Positions 47,927 to 59,349 of a DNA stretch of 64,000 nt are shown here, piece by piece; position 1 is the first letter of the stretch; every line of letters starts with the position of its first letter. A model generated the notes under the pieces. The model was not told where the DNA came from and searched no databases. It saw only the letters and a list, made by a program, of their open reading frames with translations. This stretch comes from Gamsiella multidivaricata. Taxonomy: Eukaryota; Mortierellomycota; Mortierellomycetes; Mortierellales; Mortierellaceae. The DNA lies in assembly GCF_025024155.1 (NCBI RefSeq), contig NW_026251719.1, forward strand, positions 496,001 to 560,000, in the 5' to 3' direction. The position numbers and the translations under genes are program-made.

Positions 47927-50178
47927 AGAAGACCATGGCGCGACTCATATTCGTGCACGTTCTCGATACCATTGGTCATGCAGGAAGAGTAAATCCCTAC
48001 TGTAACCCTATGTTGGCAATTTCTTGTCAAGCGGGCGATGTAGCCATTGGCCCTTCTTTGTGCATTGTCAGTTGCAGACGATACAAATATGAGCGGCAGA
48101 AGACGCGTCGCCGGACAGGACAGGTGTAGCTCTGCGTCCGAGTCAGCAGCCAATCACTGGCTTCTATCTGCTGGACGCCGTCGGCATTTAGGGTTATTTA
48201 GAGTCCATGGTCTGTGCTCCTGGTGATATTCTACGCGCAAGTCGCATTGAGGTTGAGGGTTGAGGGTGCAGCAAGCAGTGCAGCCAGGCCCCAGTTGCCC
48301 TTAGTGCAGTCCGTTAGCTTCTGCTTCGTAGCGTGTTTGCTGGCAACAAAGCTACATCTTCGGCTTCTCTTTTTTACTTTCGCATGTCCACTGACACAGT
48401 CAGTTGGATGGATATAACGACAAGCGAATCCGTGTGGATTCGACTACAACGATTGCATGTTGTGCTCATCATTTGCCACGGCTAGGTGTCCAGGTGTGGT
48501 ATTCATGGTTGCAATACCACACTTATATCACCCATCTAATCGTGCTTATTGGCGATTGCTAAAGTATAAAGAGAATAGCCTTCCAGCACCCTAACATGTC
48601 TTCATACTCTCTTTCTTTATCCTTTGCACATTCGACTTTTCTCCTTATAGTTCTCACCTTGTCCTCACTTTCAGCACTGCGTGTCACTCAGTTCTGTAAG
48701 TTAAAGACCGTTCCTGCCCTCTTGTCTGTCCCATTTCTCCATCCACAACCAGTTCATCCCCAAAATCGACCTCCCACTTGCTCACCTCCTGTAAGCCAGG
48801 CCTGCCGATGTACTTTCCGCTTCCATAACCAACAGCACATACAGCCGAGCCCTGCACCTGATGCACCGTCAGCTAAATCGGCGCCCTAGTACTTATCCTT
48901 CCACATACATTATCCGCACACCCCATCACATAGTACCACTGCCGAACGGCGCTCTTTCTTGCCGCTATTCCACTTGTTCGGTCCTCCTACCCTTGCACCT
49001 ATGACGGACAGCCTTGACCGCAACTTTACATGCATTCCTTACGCACCTCAGCACCAGAGAATGGATCTTCTATCCCTGGGACGCGTTGTTCTATTACAAA
49101 ACACCACACAAAAAGCAGCCCTGGACTTTCCTCTACACATCTGTCGTCTGTGGAAGTACACTCCCAGCCCTTCAGAGTCCCCTCTAATCCTCTAACCTAT
49201 CATTGAGTATTACTAAACTGTCGACGTCCTTTTCAGCGTTAGGCTCTATGACACTGCATCGATGACTCCGATTACCCTGGCCTAGGAGGAATGGGGGTCA
49301 ATGCTGGCACTAGATCCACTGTAAATGGGTCTCCTAGAAAAGCTGGGACCGATGTTACAGTGTCCGCAGAGGTAGGGGCTGGAAAGTAGATTGTTTAGGT
49401 GGATAAAGAGAGCAGCTACTGAACGAACGCGCCTGCAACCCAGGAAGTAAAGATATGATGCTCTTCAAGGAAAGAGTGCTTAGGAGCAGTGAACATGCTT
49501 AGAAGCAGTGAACAAATACCATGAAAATTAGGAAAGAATGCTGTGCGATTCTTCTATTTCTATATCTTACTTCGCTGGCGAAAGAGTCATTAGAAAAGAA
49601 AGGAGCCTTGCAAGGGCTGAACCAACAACAATAAGGAATGCACGCTCCGATTAGTCCTCGAAAGGGGTGCATTTCCCTGCCAAAACTACCCATTCTAATT
49701 CTTCATTCGATGCCAAAGACAGCACGTTTCTCAAGGAGCGGCAGCAGCATAGGGATACGACATCCCTGTGCTCCCTTCCATACACCAAGTTTCGCACAGA
49801 GACCCAGGAAGAGCTGATGAAATGCGTCGAGTCTCTCACCTATTTCTACGAAACTAAACTCTGGTTGCACGATAGATCGTCAATCCACTCCGAATACAGC
49901 CCTTGTCTGCATAGTGATCAATATCACAAGGTCATCACTAAACGCGATCGGCTATATCTATCGTCAATGTACAAAAGAACAGCAGGAAAACGTCTTATCT
50001 TTACGAGCCTGCTACTTCACATTCCTCACTTGTTCAAAAAAAAAAAAAAAAAACGCCTCGAATGCCTTTCCATTCCTTCTTGCGCCAACACCCTTCCTCT
50101 CCCATAGTACGCCACCACAAACCACTACCACCGCCACTCCCTCCTCCACCAGCAGCAGCAGCACCACACACCCCAGCT
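47927..50178. other. Accessory DNA with possible gene fragments
   Basis: No complete gene. At 48596-48889 an ATG opens a 97-codon frame with a signal-peptide-like start (MSSYSLSLSFAHSTFLLIVL), and good splice-like sites (GTAAGT at 48694, CAACCAG near 48750) hint at a broken or unresolved spliced gene; I could not make its exons agree in phase. Around 49040-49190 a different frame gives REWIFYPWDALFYYK, which looks protein-like but is unassigned. A 146-codon frame at 49667-50107 ends in a poly-Lys run from poly-A and is doubtful. Just before 50179 lies a CA/CC-rich leader. Confidence 0.4.
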
Positions 50179-50714
50179 ATGTCGACCTCCTCCGCCGTCG
50201 AAATGATCTTCGAGGGTGCGTCTGCCAAGGTCTCTGAGGGCACCCAAATCGCCTTGTCGACTATCACTCACTCGGGCATCGCCGAGAACTATCTCACCCC
50301 GCTGATCCGGTACATTCACAGGAAATACCTGGAATCATCTTTGCCAGTACGTGTCGGTATGTGGGGGTGTCTTGCGGTGGTCACCGTGCCGGTGACTTGT
50401 TCTCTTGGCGCGTTGTTGATGGTCAACATCGGATGCATTATCGTTACCGCAAGTGCGCTTTTCGCGATGCAGGTATGTTGAATGCGCACATACTTTCTGA
50501 TCTATTCGCTGATCGACAGACATCATTAATAACTAACATGGTGCTGTCGCCTTGATATATTTAGGTGTCCATTATGACGTTTTCCGTCTTTGTGCTCATC
50601 CCATTGCTGGTTTCGGTGCTTGTTGTCGTTGGAGGACCGACATCTTTGCTGATTTTCACACTGTACATCTGTAGATCGGTTTGGTGCCTAGCCTGCTCTG
50701 TCGCAATGGGTTGA
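50179..50714 (+). CDS. Small hydrophobic protein, possibly promethin/LDAF1-like
   Basis: Two exons, 50179-50472 and 50565-50714, in phase; 147 aa. Seen: a soluble N-terminus (MSTSSAVEMIFEGASAKVSE), a short basic stretch (YIHRKYLESSLPVR), then three or four closely spaced hydrophobic segments, with little between them (residues about 58-147). This matches lipid-droplet assembly factors of the promethin family, which sit in the ER membrane as double hairpins. I saw no diagnostic residue motif, so the name is tentative; an unrelated small membrane protein is equally possible. Confidence 0.55.
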
Positions 50715-50905
50715 TCAACAAAATAAATGTAGCAAGAGTATGATGTTTTATTTTGCAAGCCGTGTTTAAGAAAAGCTGCAAGAGTGTCATGAAGCGTCCT
50801 TTGCAGGTGGTGCTTTCCTTCGTCTCTTCTGTCGAGGACCGTCTGATTCACAACTTGATTCCTGGAGCTCCTGTTTCTTTTGAGCTAATTCCATCGCGGC
50901 AGGTA

Positions 50906-51505
50906 CTAAAAAGAAAGTAGAGGATCGCTAGTGTAAGAGAACGCCCTATCGCGATATAATGCTGCAGCCAAGGCTTCGTGAATGGGAACCATGGGCGACA
51001 TACCTTGGATCACGCTCATGCTCTGTTGTGCCGCGGCTGTTGCCATGGTTACCAAGGCAATCAAGTCCTGCTCCTGGAGATTTGCTTGATCAAGGCGCCC
51101 TCCGTCGTGCTGCAGCTCTTGCTGCTGTACATCCTGATGTTGTGTCTCTTGAAGGTCCACTCCTGGCCGTGACGCTTCTTGTTGCTGACCTTCCTGCTGC
51201 TCTCCTTCTTGTTCTCCTTGTTCTTCCCGCTGATCAATACCTCCATTTTCGTGTTCCTTCTGCTGTGACTCTTGTGGTTGTCCCTGTGGTTGAACAGGAC
51301 ACCTTGGAGTAAATCTGTGGTGCTTTTCATAATGCTTCCGCAGAGCAGCCCTGTTCAAAAACTTTGCGAAGCACGTCGGTTCGGAGCACTCCACGGGCTC
51401 CATTCGACCTTTGTCCCCATCGTGCATGTTCTGCTCATGCTCCTTCAGGAACTTGAATTCCCTGAAGCAAAAACGGCAGAATCCAGGAGCAGCCTGGGGC
51501 GGCAT
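50906..51505 (-). CDS. Two-finger C2H2-type zinc finger protein, Gln/Glu-rich
   Basis: One open frame, 199 codons from the ATG at 51505 (MPPQAAPGFCRFCFREF); the frame is open further upstream to 51652 but lacks a family-like start there. Seen: first finger CRFCFREFKFLKEHEQNMH, second finger CSEPTCFAKFLNRAALRKHY plus EKHH, then a long Gln/Glu-rich region and a hydrophobic LIALVTMATAAAQQSM. The spacing (C-x2-C, C-x4-C) fits C2H2 fingers. Function is unknown; a transcription or chromatin role is only inferred from the fold. It converges on the hydrophobic protein gene at its 3' side. Confidence 0.6.
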   Translation of the reverse strand: MPPQAAPGFCRFCFREFKFLKEHEQNMHDGDKGRMEPVECSEPTCFAKFLNRAALRKHYEKHHRFTPRCPVQPQGQPQESQQKEHENGGIDQREEQGEQEGEQQEGQQQEASRPGVDLQETQHQDVQQQELQHDGGRLDQANLQEQDLIALVTMATAAAQQSMSVIQGMSPMVPIHEALAAALYRDRAFSYTSDPLLSF

Positions 51506-51873
51506 CGTTCGACAACTGGAAGCCCCGATGAGTTTGCAAAGGTGAGAGAGGGTAGTCGAGGTCGGCGATGGGTGTGGTTCAGTGTGCTGTGCCTGGATCG
51601 TGAGTGCGGTCGAGAAGGAAAATCGTATAGGCAATCCATACAAGATTTTCACGCAGGAAATCCGCAGAGAAGAGGGCTGTGCTCAAAGTTACTTTTTTTA
51701 TCATCTTTATAGTCTACGGATTGTTGCTGTCGGTGCATTCTTGAAAGGCATTAGAGCTATTGGGATGGCACTCATAAGGCGAAAGAAGCCAGGTCGTAAA
51801 GTGGGCGCTTCTGTACATTCGCCACGCGCATCATCTCTGTCTCCGAGCCATTGGCTGCACTCTCCGGAGTCAA

Positions 51874-52263
51874 CTAGTGCCCCTTATCCTTCACAACCGT
51901 GAGCCAGCCGGTGAAGGTCTCGACATTCGAAACATTAATAGTCGAGAGATTGGACGTACCAGCCTCCTCGGGCGTGAAGATATACTTGCTGTTGTCAAAG
52001 TCGATGTCCTCGTACGCAACATCATCGCTAGTCTCAAGGTTTACTGCCTGACCAAATCTCAATTTGATGTCTCCGTGGCCAGTGCAGCCTAAGAATTCTA
52101 CGGTGTAGTCTTGGTCGATTTGGAGGGTTTCTTGGGCAGCCGCGATTACACAGCTGATAATCTGCGCGGAAACCGAAAGGGGCCTCACGATGGCAAAAGC
52201 AGAGACGAACAGGAGCGTAGCGGAAGCACGGATCATGTTGGACGCAATATAAGAAAGTTGCAT
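51874..52263 (-). CDS. Small secreted protein, unknown function
   Basis: 129 codons from ATG at 52263. Seen: MQLSYIASNMIRASATLLFV followed by SAFAIVRPLSVSAQ, a good signal peptide with a likely cleavage after SAQ. The mature part is about 95 aa, acidic, with two Cys (one in IISCVI, one in LGCTGHG) that could form a disulphide, and several possible N-glycosylation sites such as NLST and NVSN. No transmembrane helix after the signal. I do not recognise a family. Single exon. Confidence 0.6.
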   Translation of the reverse strand: MQLSYIASNMIRASATLLFVSAFAIVRPLSVSAQIISCVIAAAQETLQIDQDYTVEFLGCTGHGDIKLRFGQAVNLETSDDVAYEDIDFDNSKYIFTPEEAGTSNLSTINVSNVETFTGWLTVVKDKGH

Positions 52264-53068
52264 AGTGTTTTTTTGGAAATAAAAGGGCAGAGAGTGATGG
52301 GTTGTTCCCGCCAACTTGCTGGCTTTTGGGGTCGTTTGACGCGCTAAAGGAATAACGCTTCCTGGCTGACCTTGTCCCTTGTAATTTCTAACTTACCACG
52401 CTTTGGCTCGATGAGCGCCATAGGCCGTTGTCTGTTGTTTTATTGCGGAGAAGGATTGCGCATTTGTATTGTGCCCACTCCATTATTTAGGCGGTTAGTA
52501 TCTCCTGGCAATGAAGTTCTTGCCATTGGATTGCATACAGGACCTCCTCGAGATCGAACCCATGAGTATCTCGGGATATGTGCCGAGGCTCAGATTCCAT
52601 GAAATCGCGAGCACCACTCCCTGATCGTTAGGTTTATCGACTAACGGACAGGCACCAGGACGTGTAGACCCATATATTAGCGCCGTGGTCATCAGTTTGT
52701 AGTGAGGTCCCAGACCAAGCGCGCTCAAAGACACCGTTGATCAGCAACTTGACACTGAGCCTCTGTGGCTATTTGTTTGGATGTGCCATTCAACAATAGT
52801 ACTAGTAATTCACGAACAACAGATCAAAGATGAAGGCCGAGTTGACTTTACAGGCATTTATTTCTGATGCAAGCTGGAGTAACAAGACAACAACGAGGTT
52901 TTTGTTTTTTAAATCGTATTAAAGCACAGAGGGAATGTGAGGAAACAACAGATGAGATTGAACAATGTGGGTGAGAGATATATTTGAGCAAGATAAAAGA
53001 GAGAAGAAGTGTAAAGTTGATGCCGTTGCCGTGAAGTGTGGTGTGTGGATGTAATAGGCTTGATTGTG
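52264..53068. other. Intergenic, no gene assigned
   Basis: An open minus-strand frame (52495-52734) has protein-like stretches but no recognisable family and no supporting splice sites. The right end is the 3' region of the phosphatase gene. Confidence 0.5.
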
Positions 53069-54784
53069 TTACAAAAAGTATTGGTTTCCGCCGGCGCCGG
53101 ATGATGACTGGGTATGTTGAACTTCCACCGCTGAAAAAATCTTAAAGTTGGATTCATCCACGGTTGGGCCGTCTAGTTTGAGAATCGCTGCAACGTTGCC
53201 GCATCTGTAACAGTAATTTGGTGCCGACCAAACTAGCAACAACAAAATGGAAACCGATTCCAACGCCATGGTTAGTCTGTAATTCTTTTCTCTCCCCGAT
53301 CCTCAGAAATATGCTATCAAGGGTTGATTATACATACCTGTAACAAGGTTATCATCCGGGAACATGTATTTGAATCCCTCCTGAACAAGTTGATGAGCAC
53401 GAGCGATGAGGTTGAGACCGTTGACATGATTGAATTCGCTCGTGACCTTGGCGCCAAAGAGCCATCCTGCTCCTCTTGGACTCACTCCCCAGCCGTCAAT
53501 ATCATCTGGGTCTGACCACATCAAGTCTATATCGAAGATAAAAGATTGTTGGCACATCAATTAGGAATTCCTGTCCGTCGTGAACCGTAAAGGTGCTGGA
53601 AAAAGCATCGGATCCTTCATACCACAGAAGGCTCCTTCATGTGGGATTTCCTGGCATCTTTGAATGGTACGAATCTGATCCAATGTCCTGACATCGGGTG
53701 AGAGACCTCCATGTACGCACAGCACACGGCCATCGACAATCTATCCAAAGAGGATAGGGCAATACAGATTAGATGACATAGTTTTTCGTTCAAACGACGT
53801 AGATGAGGCATGCGAAATACCAAAGGTCTGTCTTAATATCGTTCCTGCTCATGTCCTCATGCAACTTACAGCAGCCAGCGTTAAATAATCGAACACTTGG
53901 CAGCAGTACTTCCAGACGTTTGCGTTTCCGTACTTGGTCTGGCATTCGTCTAAGAAATAACATTATACCGAGACGTCCATGTTAGTTACTAGAAGCGAAC
54001 CATGGAAATTATAGCCAACAATGACCAGTTCAGAGAGATTCAGACGCACCATAGAAGCCATATACTTGAGTGATCTGTCTACTCTCATGGTTTCCACGAA
54101 GAAGTGTAATCTTATCGGGCCATCTATCGATATTAACCAGAACAAAGAAAGATGACTTGGTTAGTATCACTTTCGGCCGAGCACAACGAAATTACGCGAA
54201 TCTATGTGAGATACACAGTTACTAGCATCAGCGCTAGTCCGTTGTCTATCTATACCTTGCTTTCAACACCATTAACAATGTAAATGTTTCCAAGCTGTTA
54301 AATCCTCGGTCCACAAAGTCGCCCTACAACATCAGTAAGATAAAGGGCGTCCATTAACAACATGAAGTCCTAGCCCTTCCTGCTTGACAACTTGCAGAAA
54401 ACCGTATATGTCTAAAGCACGCTTCCACTGCGCAATCCATGACCATGGCGATGGCCTGTATCCGTACCATAAAGATATAATTCGTTTCTGGAATCTCTCC
54501 TCCGACCCTGAAAAGCTCCATCAGGTCAAAGAACTGTCCATGGATATCTCCGCAGACGGTGACAGGTGAGCGTACCGGCTGGATGTTGGATTCCTCCATC
54601 AAGAGCTCTTTAACCTAAACGCGGCAGAGAAAACATTTGATGAGCGAGTACGTTCGCCTCAATCAAAAGATGCAGGCCAATGTGTTATTTGTTACAGTAC
54701 CATTTCGCACAGCTTCTTGATCTCGAGCTCTGGCAGGGGTTGACATTGTCGGACTGTCTCGAGCCATTCGTCAGGTCCAGGCAT
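53069..54784 (-). CDS. Serine/threonine protein phosphatase PP6/Sit4 catalytic subunit
   Basis: Metal-dependent phosphatase of the PP2A-like group; Sit4 in yeast acts in G1 progression and TOR signalling. Model on the minus strand: 54784-54701, 54614-54468, 54323-54256, 54123-54050, 53949-53870, 53740-53623, 53526-53338, 53232-53069; 307 aa. Seen: [109 protein letters not shown] and [17 protein letters not shown], with all metal and phosphate ligands present, and a C-terminal [14 protein letters not shown] and [19 protein letters not shown] favour PP6/Sit4 over PP4 and PP2A. Eight exons. The 5' end is only 364 nt from the 3' end of the nuclease gene next door. Confidence 0.95.
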
Positions 54785-55148
54785 GGTTGAATACGTGCTT
54801 TTTTTTTAGTGGTTATTGCGTGGTGAATTGAGTTGGTATGAAGGGTATGTGCTGGTGCTGTGTGAAATCAGGATGAAATTGACAAAGGCAATAAGAAAGT
54901 GAGTTGCAGTGCCTCCTTCTTTGATGGGATAATGGGCAACAGGTGAAAAAGAGTTGAGGTCCAACAAGCCTGGCTGATGCAGCAGAATGACGCCGAGGCC
55001 AATGAGGGAAGCGAGAGTCTCACTCGTACGAAATCCGCACATCTGCGCACCTATTACGTCACCGAAGTGGCTTCTAAGCGTCGCATACGACATGGGAAAT
55101 CATCAGGGGGAGTGTGGGGGCGGCACACAAAAAAAACTAGTCTGACTA

Positions 55149-58100
55149 CTATTCCTCGCGGGGTCGGCGCGTCCTCTGGAGAATCGCCATGATCTGTTCC
55201 TCCTCCTCCGAAGCCTTTCTCTTGGATGCCTTTTGGGTGCTGTCTTGGACGCTATCGAGAGTGCAGTTGTCGATGCTGCTACTGCTACTGCTGGTTCCCT
55301 CAAAAGCTTGGTGGTCCTTTTCCTCAGCGCCCCCGGTGGTCTCCGTCTTCATCCACGGATAATTTCCCTCCTCGTCTACCGGCTGCAGGTACAAAGGCCG
55401 CTGTTGGTGGAGCAGATGTCCTTGGACGGCATTCACCATGCTGTGGGCCGCCATCTCATCCCTGTGGAATGGAGTTCCGCAGTCCTCGCAGAAGAGCCTT
55501 CGGATAGACACCTGGGAAACAAATGTGTGACAACGGAGGCATTTCTTGGAGCTGTAATATTCATTAACACCAAGAACGATGTAACTAAGCGACCTGGCCT
55601 AAAGAGCGATGGCGGTGAAATGTGTGAAAGTCAATAAATGGACTATCTGTCGTAGGGACAAGAAATCGCCAGAGGAGTGAAACACTTACCAGGGGCACAA
55701 AGAATGCCAGAAAGGAGTCGTGGAGTGATGTGAGGCGCGAGCAACTGCTGAATTGACCAAGTCCAATGCCAATCACCACCATGTTCTTTTCGTCTCTTTT
55801 GGCGCCTATCGATCCCCCCACCGACCTCAGCAAACTGTTTGCGATTACCAGGTACTCCTCCTCCCGTGCACGTTGGGCATCCCATTTGTGGCTCTGGTAA
55901 AGCCTGTTCGAGCCATTGTAAAAACTGCTCAAGCGCTGCTCGACCATCTCGAGCTGCTGAATGTACTGCCCAACGCTTGCATCTGGCCCGCGGAGCGGTG
56001 GGAGGTCTGACTCAATCTCTTGGATCGATTGAGTTGCACCTTCCGGTACCACCCGTTTTTGCTCCTCTGTCCATCTTCGGAACTTGAATGTGGGTTGGTA
56101 CACGGCCTTCTGGTTAACAGATATGTTGTAGTATGTCTCTGGATAGGGCGGATCAATCAAAGAGGCAGCAGAGTTCGTCCCAGAGGCGGCTGTGGAGATC
56201 AAAGAGGCAGGAGTGACCCTGTGGGTAGTAGCGGTTGGGAAAGCAGAGATCGTCACGACACGCCCCTTTCCTTTTTTGTCGTTGATCGGACGGTCTGTAT
56301 CTGGTAGGAAGGCGCTTCCAGCTACAACATAGGCTTGACCAATATCCAGACACAAAATCTTGATCTTTTCTGGAGGGCAATGCGGCCAGAGTCGAGTGAC
56401 ATCGTCCTTGGTCTTTACGACATTCCGGATCTCCTGCAAGTAATAGTCGGTACCTCCAACCGTTGACGTCAGGCGAGGGGGCAAAATGGCATCTGCCAGC
56501 CTCCGATATCGAACTGCTTGCAACTCCCTTAACTTGTAGGCAGACAGCTGAAGCCTGAAGCCATTGGTGCGGAAAGATCCTGTCAGAACATATCCCTTGA
56601 GGCTGTAATTTCGAGGGTCAAAGTTGGGATCACGGATGGCAGACAAATGGTTCCTCGCATCCAAAAGGGACATGTTGGTGATTGCGCCTCGGTATCCCAA
56701 CTTCCCTCGTTGCCGAACAGTGAGACCAGTAGGAGCGACGTCTGCAATAAGGCTCTTGATTAGGAGCCCTGGCTCTTGATCTGGTAACCATATGGTTATC
56801 ACGTCTTTCTCCGAGGAGCAGCTCGGAAATGTGACCCTTGCCAACTCCAGAATCCGAGTTTAGGAGCGGTCGTTTCCAGCATAAAGTGACGAGCTCTCGC
56901 TCCGAGAACGAGACAAAACCATCCTTTGCCGAAGATAGTGGGGCAATCTTCCGCCTGTTGCCGCTCATCATGTTGAATGTCAGAAAGTCCTCCACGGCTG
57001 TCAACTCGTTATGGATCTCCAAGTCGTATCCAACTACTTCCGGTCTGCCTTTTTTTTGCCAACCTTGAGCTATTGTTGATAAAGCGACCATCTTGTAGTA
57101 GAAAAATTCCTAATGTCATGCTACAGAATTCATTCAAGAAATACACTTGTTACCTGCTCTTGTAGTTCAATCGCTCCATTGCGATAAATACGTTTGAACT
57201 CAGCGCCCAGCTGAGTAGACACACTCCGTACTAGCTCCGAAGGTGAGAAAGGTGTGCTCTAGCGTATAGCACTTGTTAGCCTTGGGGGAGTGTACAAGTT
57301 CAGCTCCTGTAATCGCCCAATGAAGCCAGTAACAAGTTTGCCAACGCCTCGATTCGTGGGAGGATTGCCCGAATAAAGATGTCGTAGAAAGGCATAAAGG
57401 AACTGACTACTGGAACTGTCAGGTTCGCCATCGATGTCGTCGTCAGTGTGATTCTCACTACTGTCCTGGCCGCCATCTGCATCCTTGAGTTCTACCCTTG
57501 GGCATAATCCATCGAGATAGTCTCGGTCCTTTGGTTGCATATAACCAGCCGCCATGCTTTCCACGTACAGAGCAATGAGTCTCTGAGCACGTCGTTTGGT
57601 CCTGTTGGCCTCTCCAACGGCCTCCCGCAAGCAGTCAATCATTTCGTCAGCGACGTCCGCCCTGGTTTTCAATGCCGCCCTGATGTTTGCTTGTATAGTG
57701 CCGATACGAAGAGTCGCCTTTGGGTGCTCCCATTTCAGCCCATTCCAGAGCTGTCGCTTGTCCATGGATTCAATAGGTGTTGGTGGCTTCGATGGCTTCT
57801 TGACTGGCTTCTTAGCTGGCTTCTTAGCTGGCTTCTTAGCTGGCTTCTTTGGGGTCAACTTGTTCTCAACTTTCTCCAAAGGACTCTCAGGCAGCTCGGT
57901 CCATGGCTTCCATTTGTAGCGCTTCATTGCCTGTGGAGGTTCGTGCGTTACTGTTTTCGTCCTGGTTTTAAAGGAGTAGCGAGGGCGAGGAGGAGGTGTG
58001 GTAGTCGAATCCTTGCTGTCCTTCGGAGGCGGGCGGTCGATGGTGCGGTACCTGTTGAACTTTTGAGAGGATCAATGTCGAGGTGGAGAACCGGGGGACA

Positions 58101-59349
58101 ACGCACTACGTACAAAAATGGAGAAAGAAGAAAGGAATTAATAAAACACTGCAAATGCAATTGTCATCACAGACAAACTGAAATGTATTGGTGAGGCATA
58201 CCTCTTTGTTGCCTGTCTGGAAGCTAACTGCGCCTGTTTCCGCTCGGTAAACTTGCTGCGAGCATACTGGTACCTTTCCTTGATGCCCTCCAATCTCGCC
58301 TCAAGTGCGGTAGTATCTGGTTTGTCATGTTGGCCATGCGCGATCGGGGTTTGGTGAAGATGGACGAAAACATTGATGCTCGTGTCGAAAGTAATGCCGC
58401 TTTTGTTCTTGATAACAACACGTTCATCAGCAAGGTATTCTTTCATTAGTGCCGGTACGTCTTTGGCTAAGAGATGAAAGATGAATGTATTAGAACAAGA
58501 CATTTTTTCAATGTGAAAAAGCCAATGCATAGTACGCACCCTGATCGTCTGATCCTTTGGCTTTCATATCCTTAACGATCTCATAGTTGGTCTCGCATCC
58601 CAAGACGTACAGACTGCGATTGTAATCATTGGTCGACACAACACCCAAGACCGTAAGCTGTTCTGCCGTCTCGAGTCCCAGCGCAGACAACATGTCTTTT
58701 TTCCGATACTCCAAGAAACCGCCACCACATACTGGTCGCCAAACAACAGGGATGCTGTGGTAAATGAGAAGGTCCGAGTCCCCGCTGATGACAATGTCTC
58801 CTTCCATGGTATCTGTGGCGATTTTGACATCCGCCTCTGTATCACATTGCACGACCCTCCATCCGTGGTTCTCGAGAAAGCGGACAAGTCCGTTCCGAGC
58901 TTCCACATCCCAGCGAAAGGCGTTTGTGAGTTGCTTATCAACATTGGTAAAATGGCGCTTCCTGATATGTGCGCCTTCGGATACACGATCCATGAAAGTC
59001 GTGACATGATCGTCGGCGGCGTTGATGGCCGTTTTTCGAGCATTCTGGCGCTTTTCATGGGTTGCAAGCTTTCCCTCGCATTGAGCGCCATCGAAGTATA
59101 GAATGACTGTCGTTGAATCCATGATGCGTTTTACGAGATTCTTCATGACCAGAGCATGGGCAGCCTCAAGGCCACTGCAATGAGTATAGGCGTATCGAAT
59201 CGTACAATAAAAGCTTCCTTGCATGTCGACGCGGAATTTGTTGTGTGGTTCACCAAGAGCTTGGCGTTGATTTCGCGGTTTTCGTAAAGCTGGGTCGTAT
59301 CGCTTTTTTTTTTCGCCGTCAGGAAGCGCCAAAAGGAAAGACACCCCAT
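55149..59349 (-). pseudogene. XPG/FEN1-like PIN domain fused to a Fanzor (TnpB-like) RuvC nuclease, copy 1, nearly intact
   Basis: Spliced path on the minus strand: 59349-58540, 58466-58202, 58051-57154, 57091-55690, 55598-55149, about 1,270 codons. N-terminal part: MGCLSFWRFL start, then VDMQGSFYCTIRYAY, VILYFDGAQCEGKLATHEKR, QCDTEADVKIA, ISGDSDLLIY and STNDYNRSL, the set of acidic motifs of XPG/FEN1 nucleases. Next, a linker with four KKPA-type repeats. C-terminal part: TGSFRTNGFRLQL, ILCLDIGQAYVVAGSAFL (RuvC-I, Asp at about 56345), VVIGIGLGQF, VLGVNEYYSSKKCLRC, LFCEDCGTPFHRDEMAAH (zinc ribbon and RuvC-III). Lesions: a 10-A run near 59304-59313 one base short of frame, a TAG at 57259-57261, and one extra base at about 56851-56860. 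The other splice sites and phases all agree. One lesion is a true nonsense codon, so I class it as a pseudogene, or an element needing re-sequencing. Confidence 0.75.
57793..57850 (-). repeat. 12-nt tandem repeat encoding KKPA linker units
   Basis: GGCTTCTTAGCT-type units, four or so copies on the plus strand, read as KKPA on the minus strand. It forms the basic linker between the XPG-like and Fanzor-like parts of copy 1. Confidence 0.85.

Noticed and set aside
49667..50107. 146-codon frame ending in poly-Lys
   Set aside because: Runs into a poly-A tract and the leader of the next gene; no recognisable fold. Kept only as part of the unassigned stretch.
52545..52620. GGGTTCGATC on the minus strand with possible stems
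   Set aside because: No matching acceptor stem or A box at tRNA spacing.
57241..57300. A mini-intron removing the TAG at 57259 in copy 1
   Set aside because: The only GT-AG pair around it is 37 nt and would bring another stop into frame.
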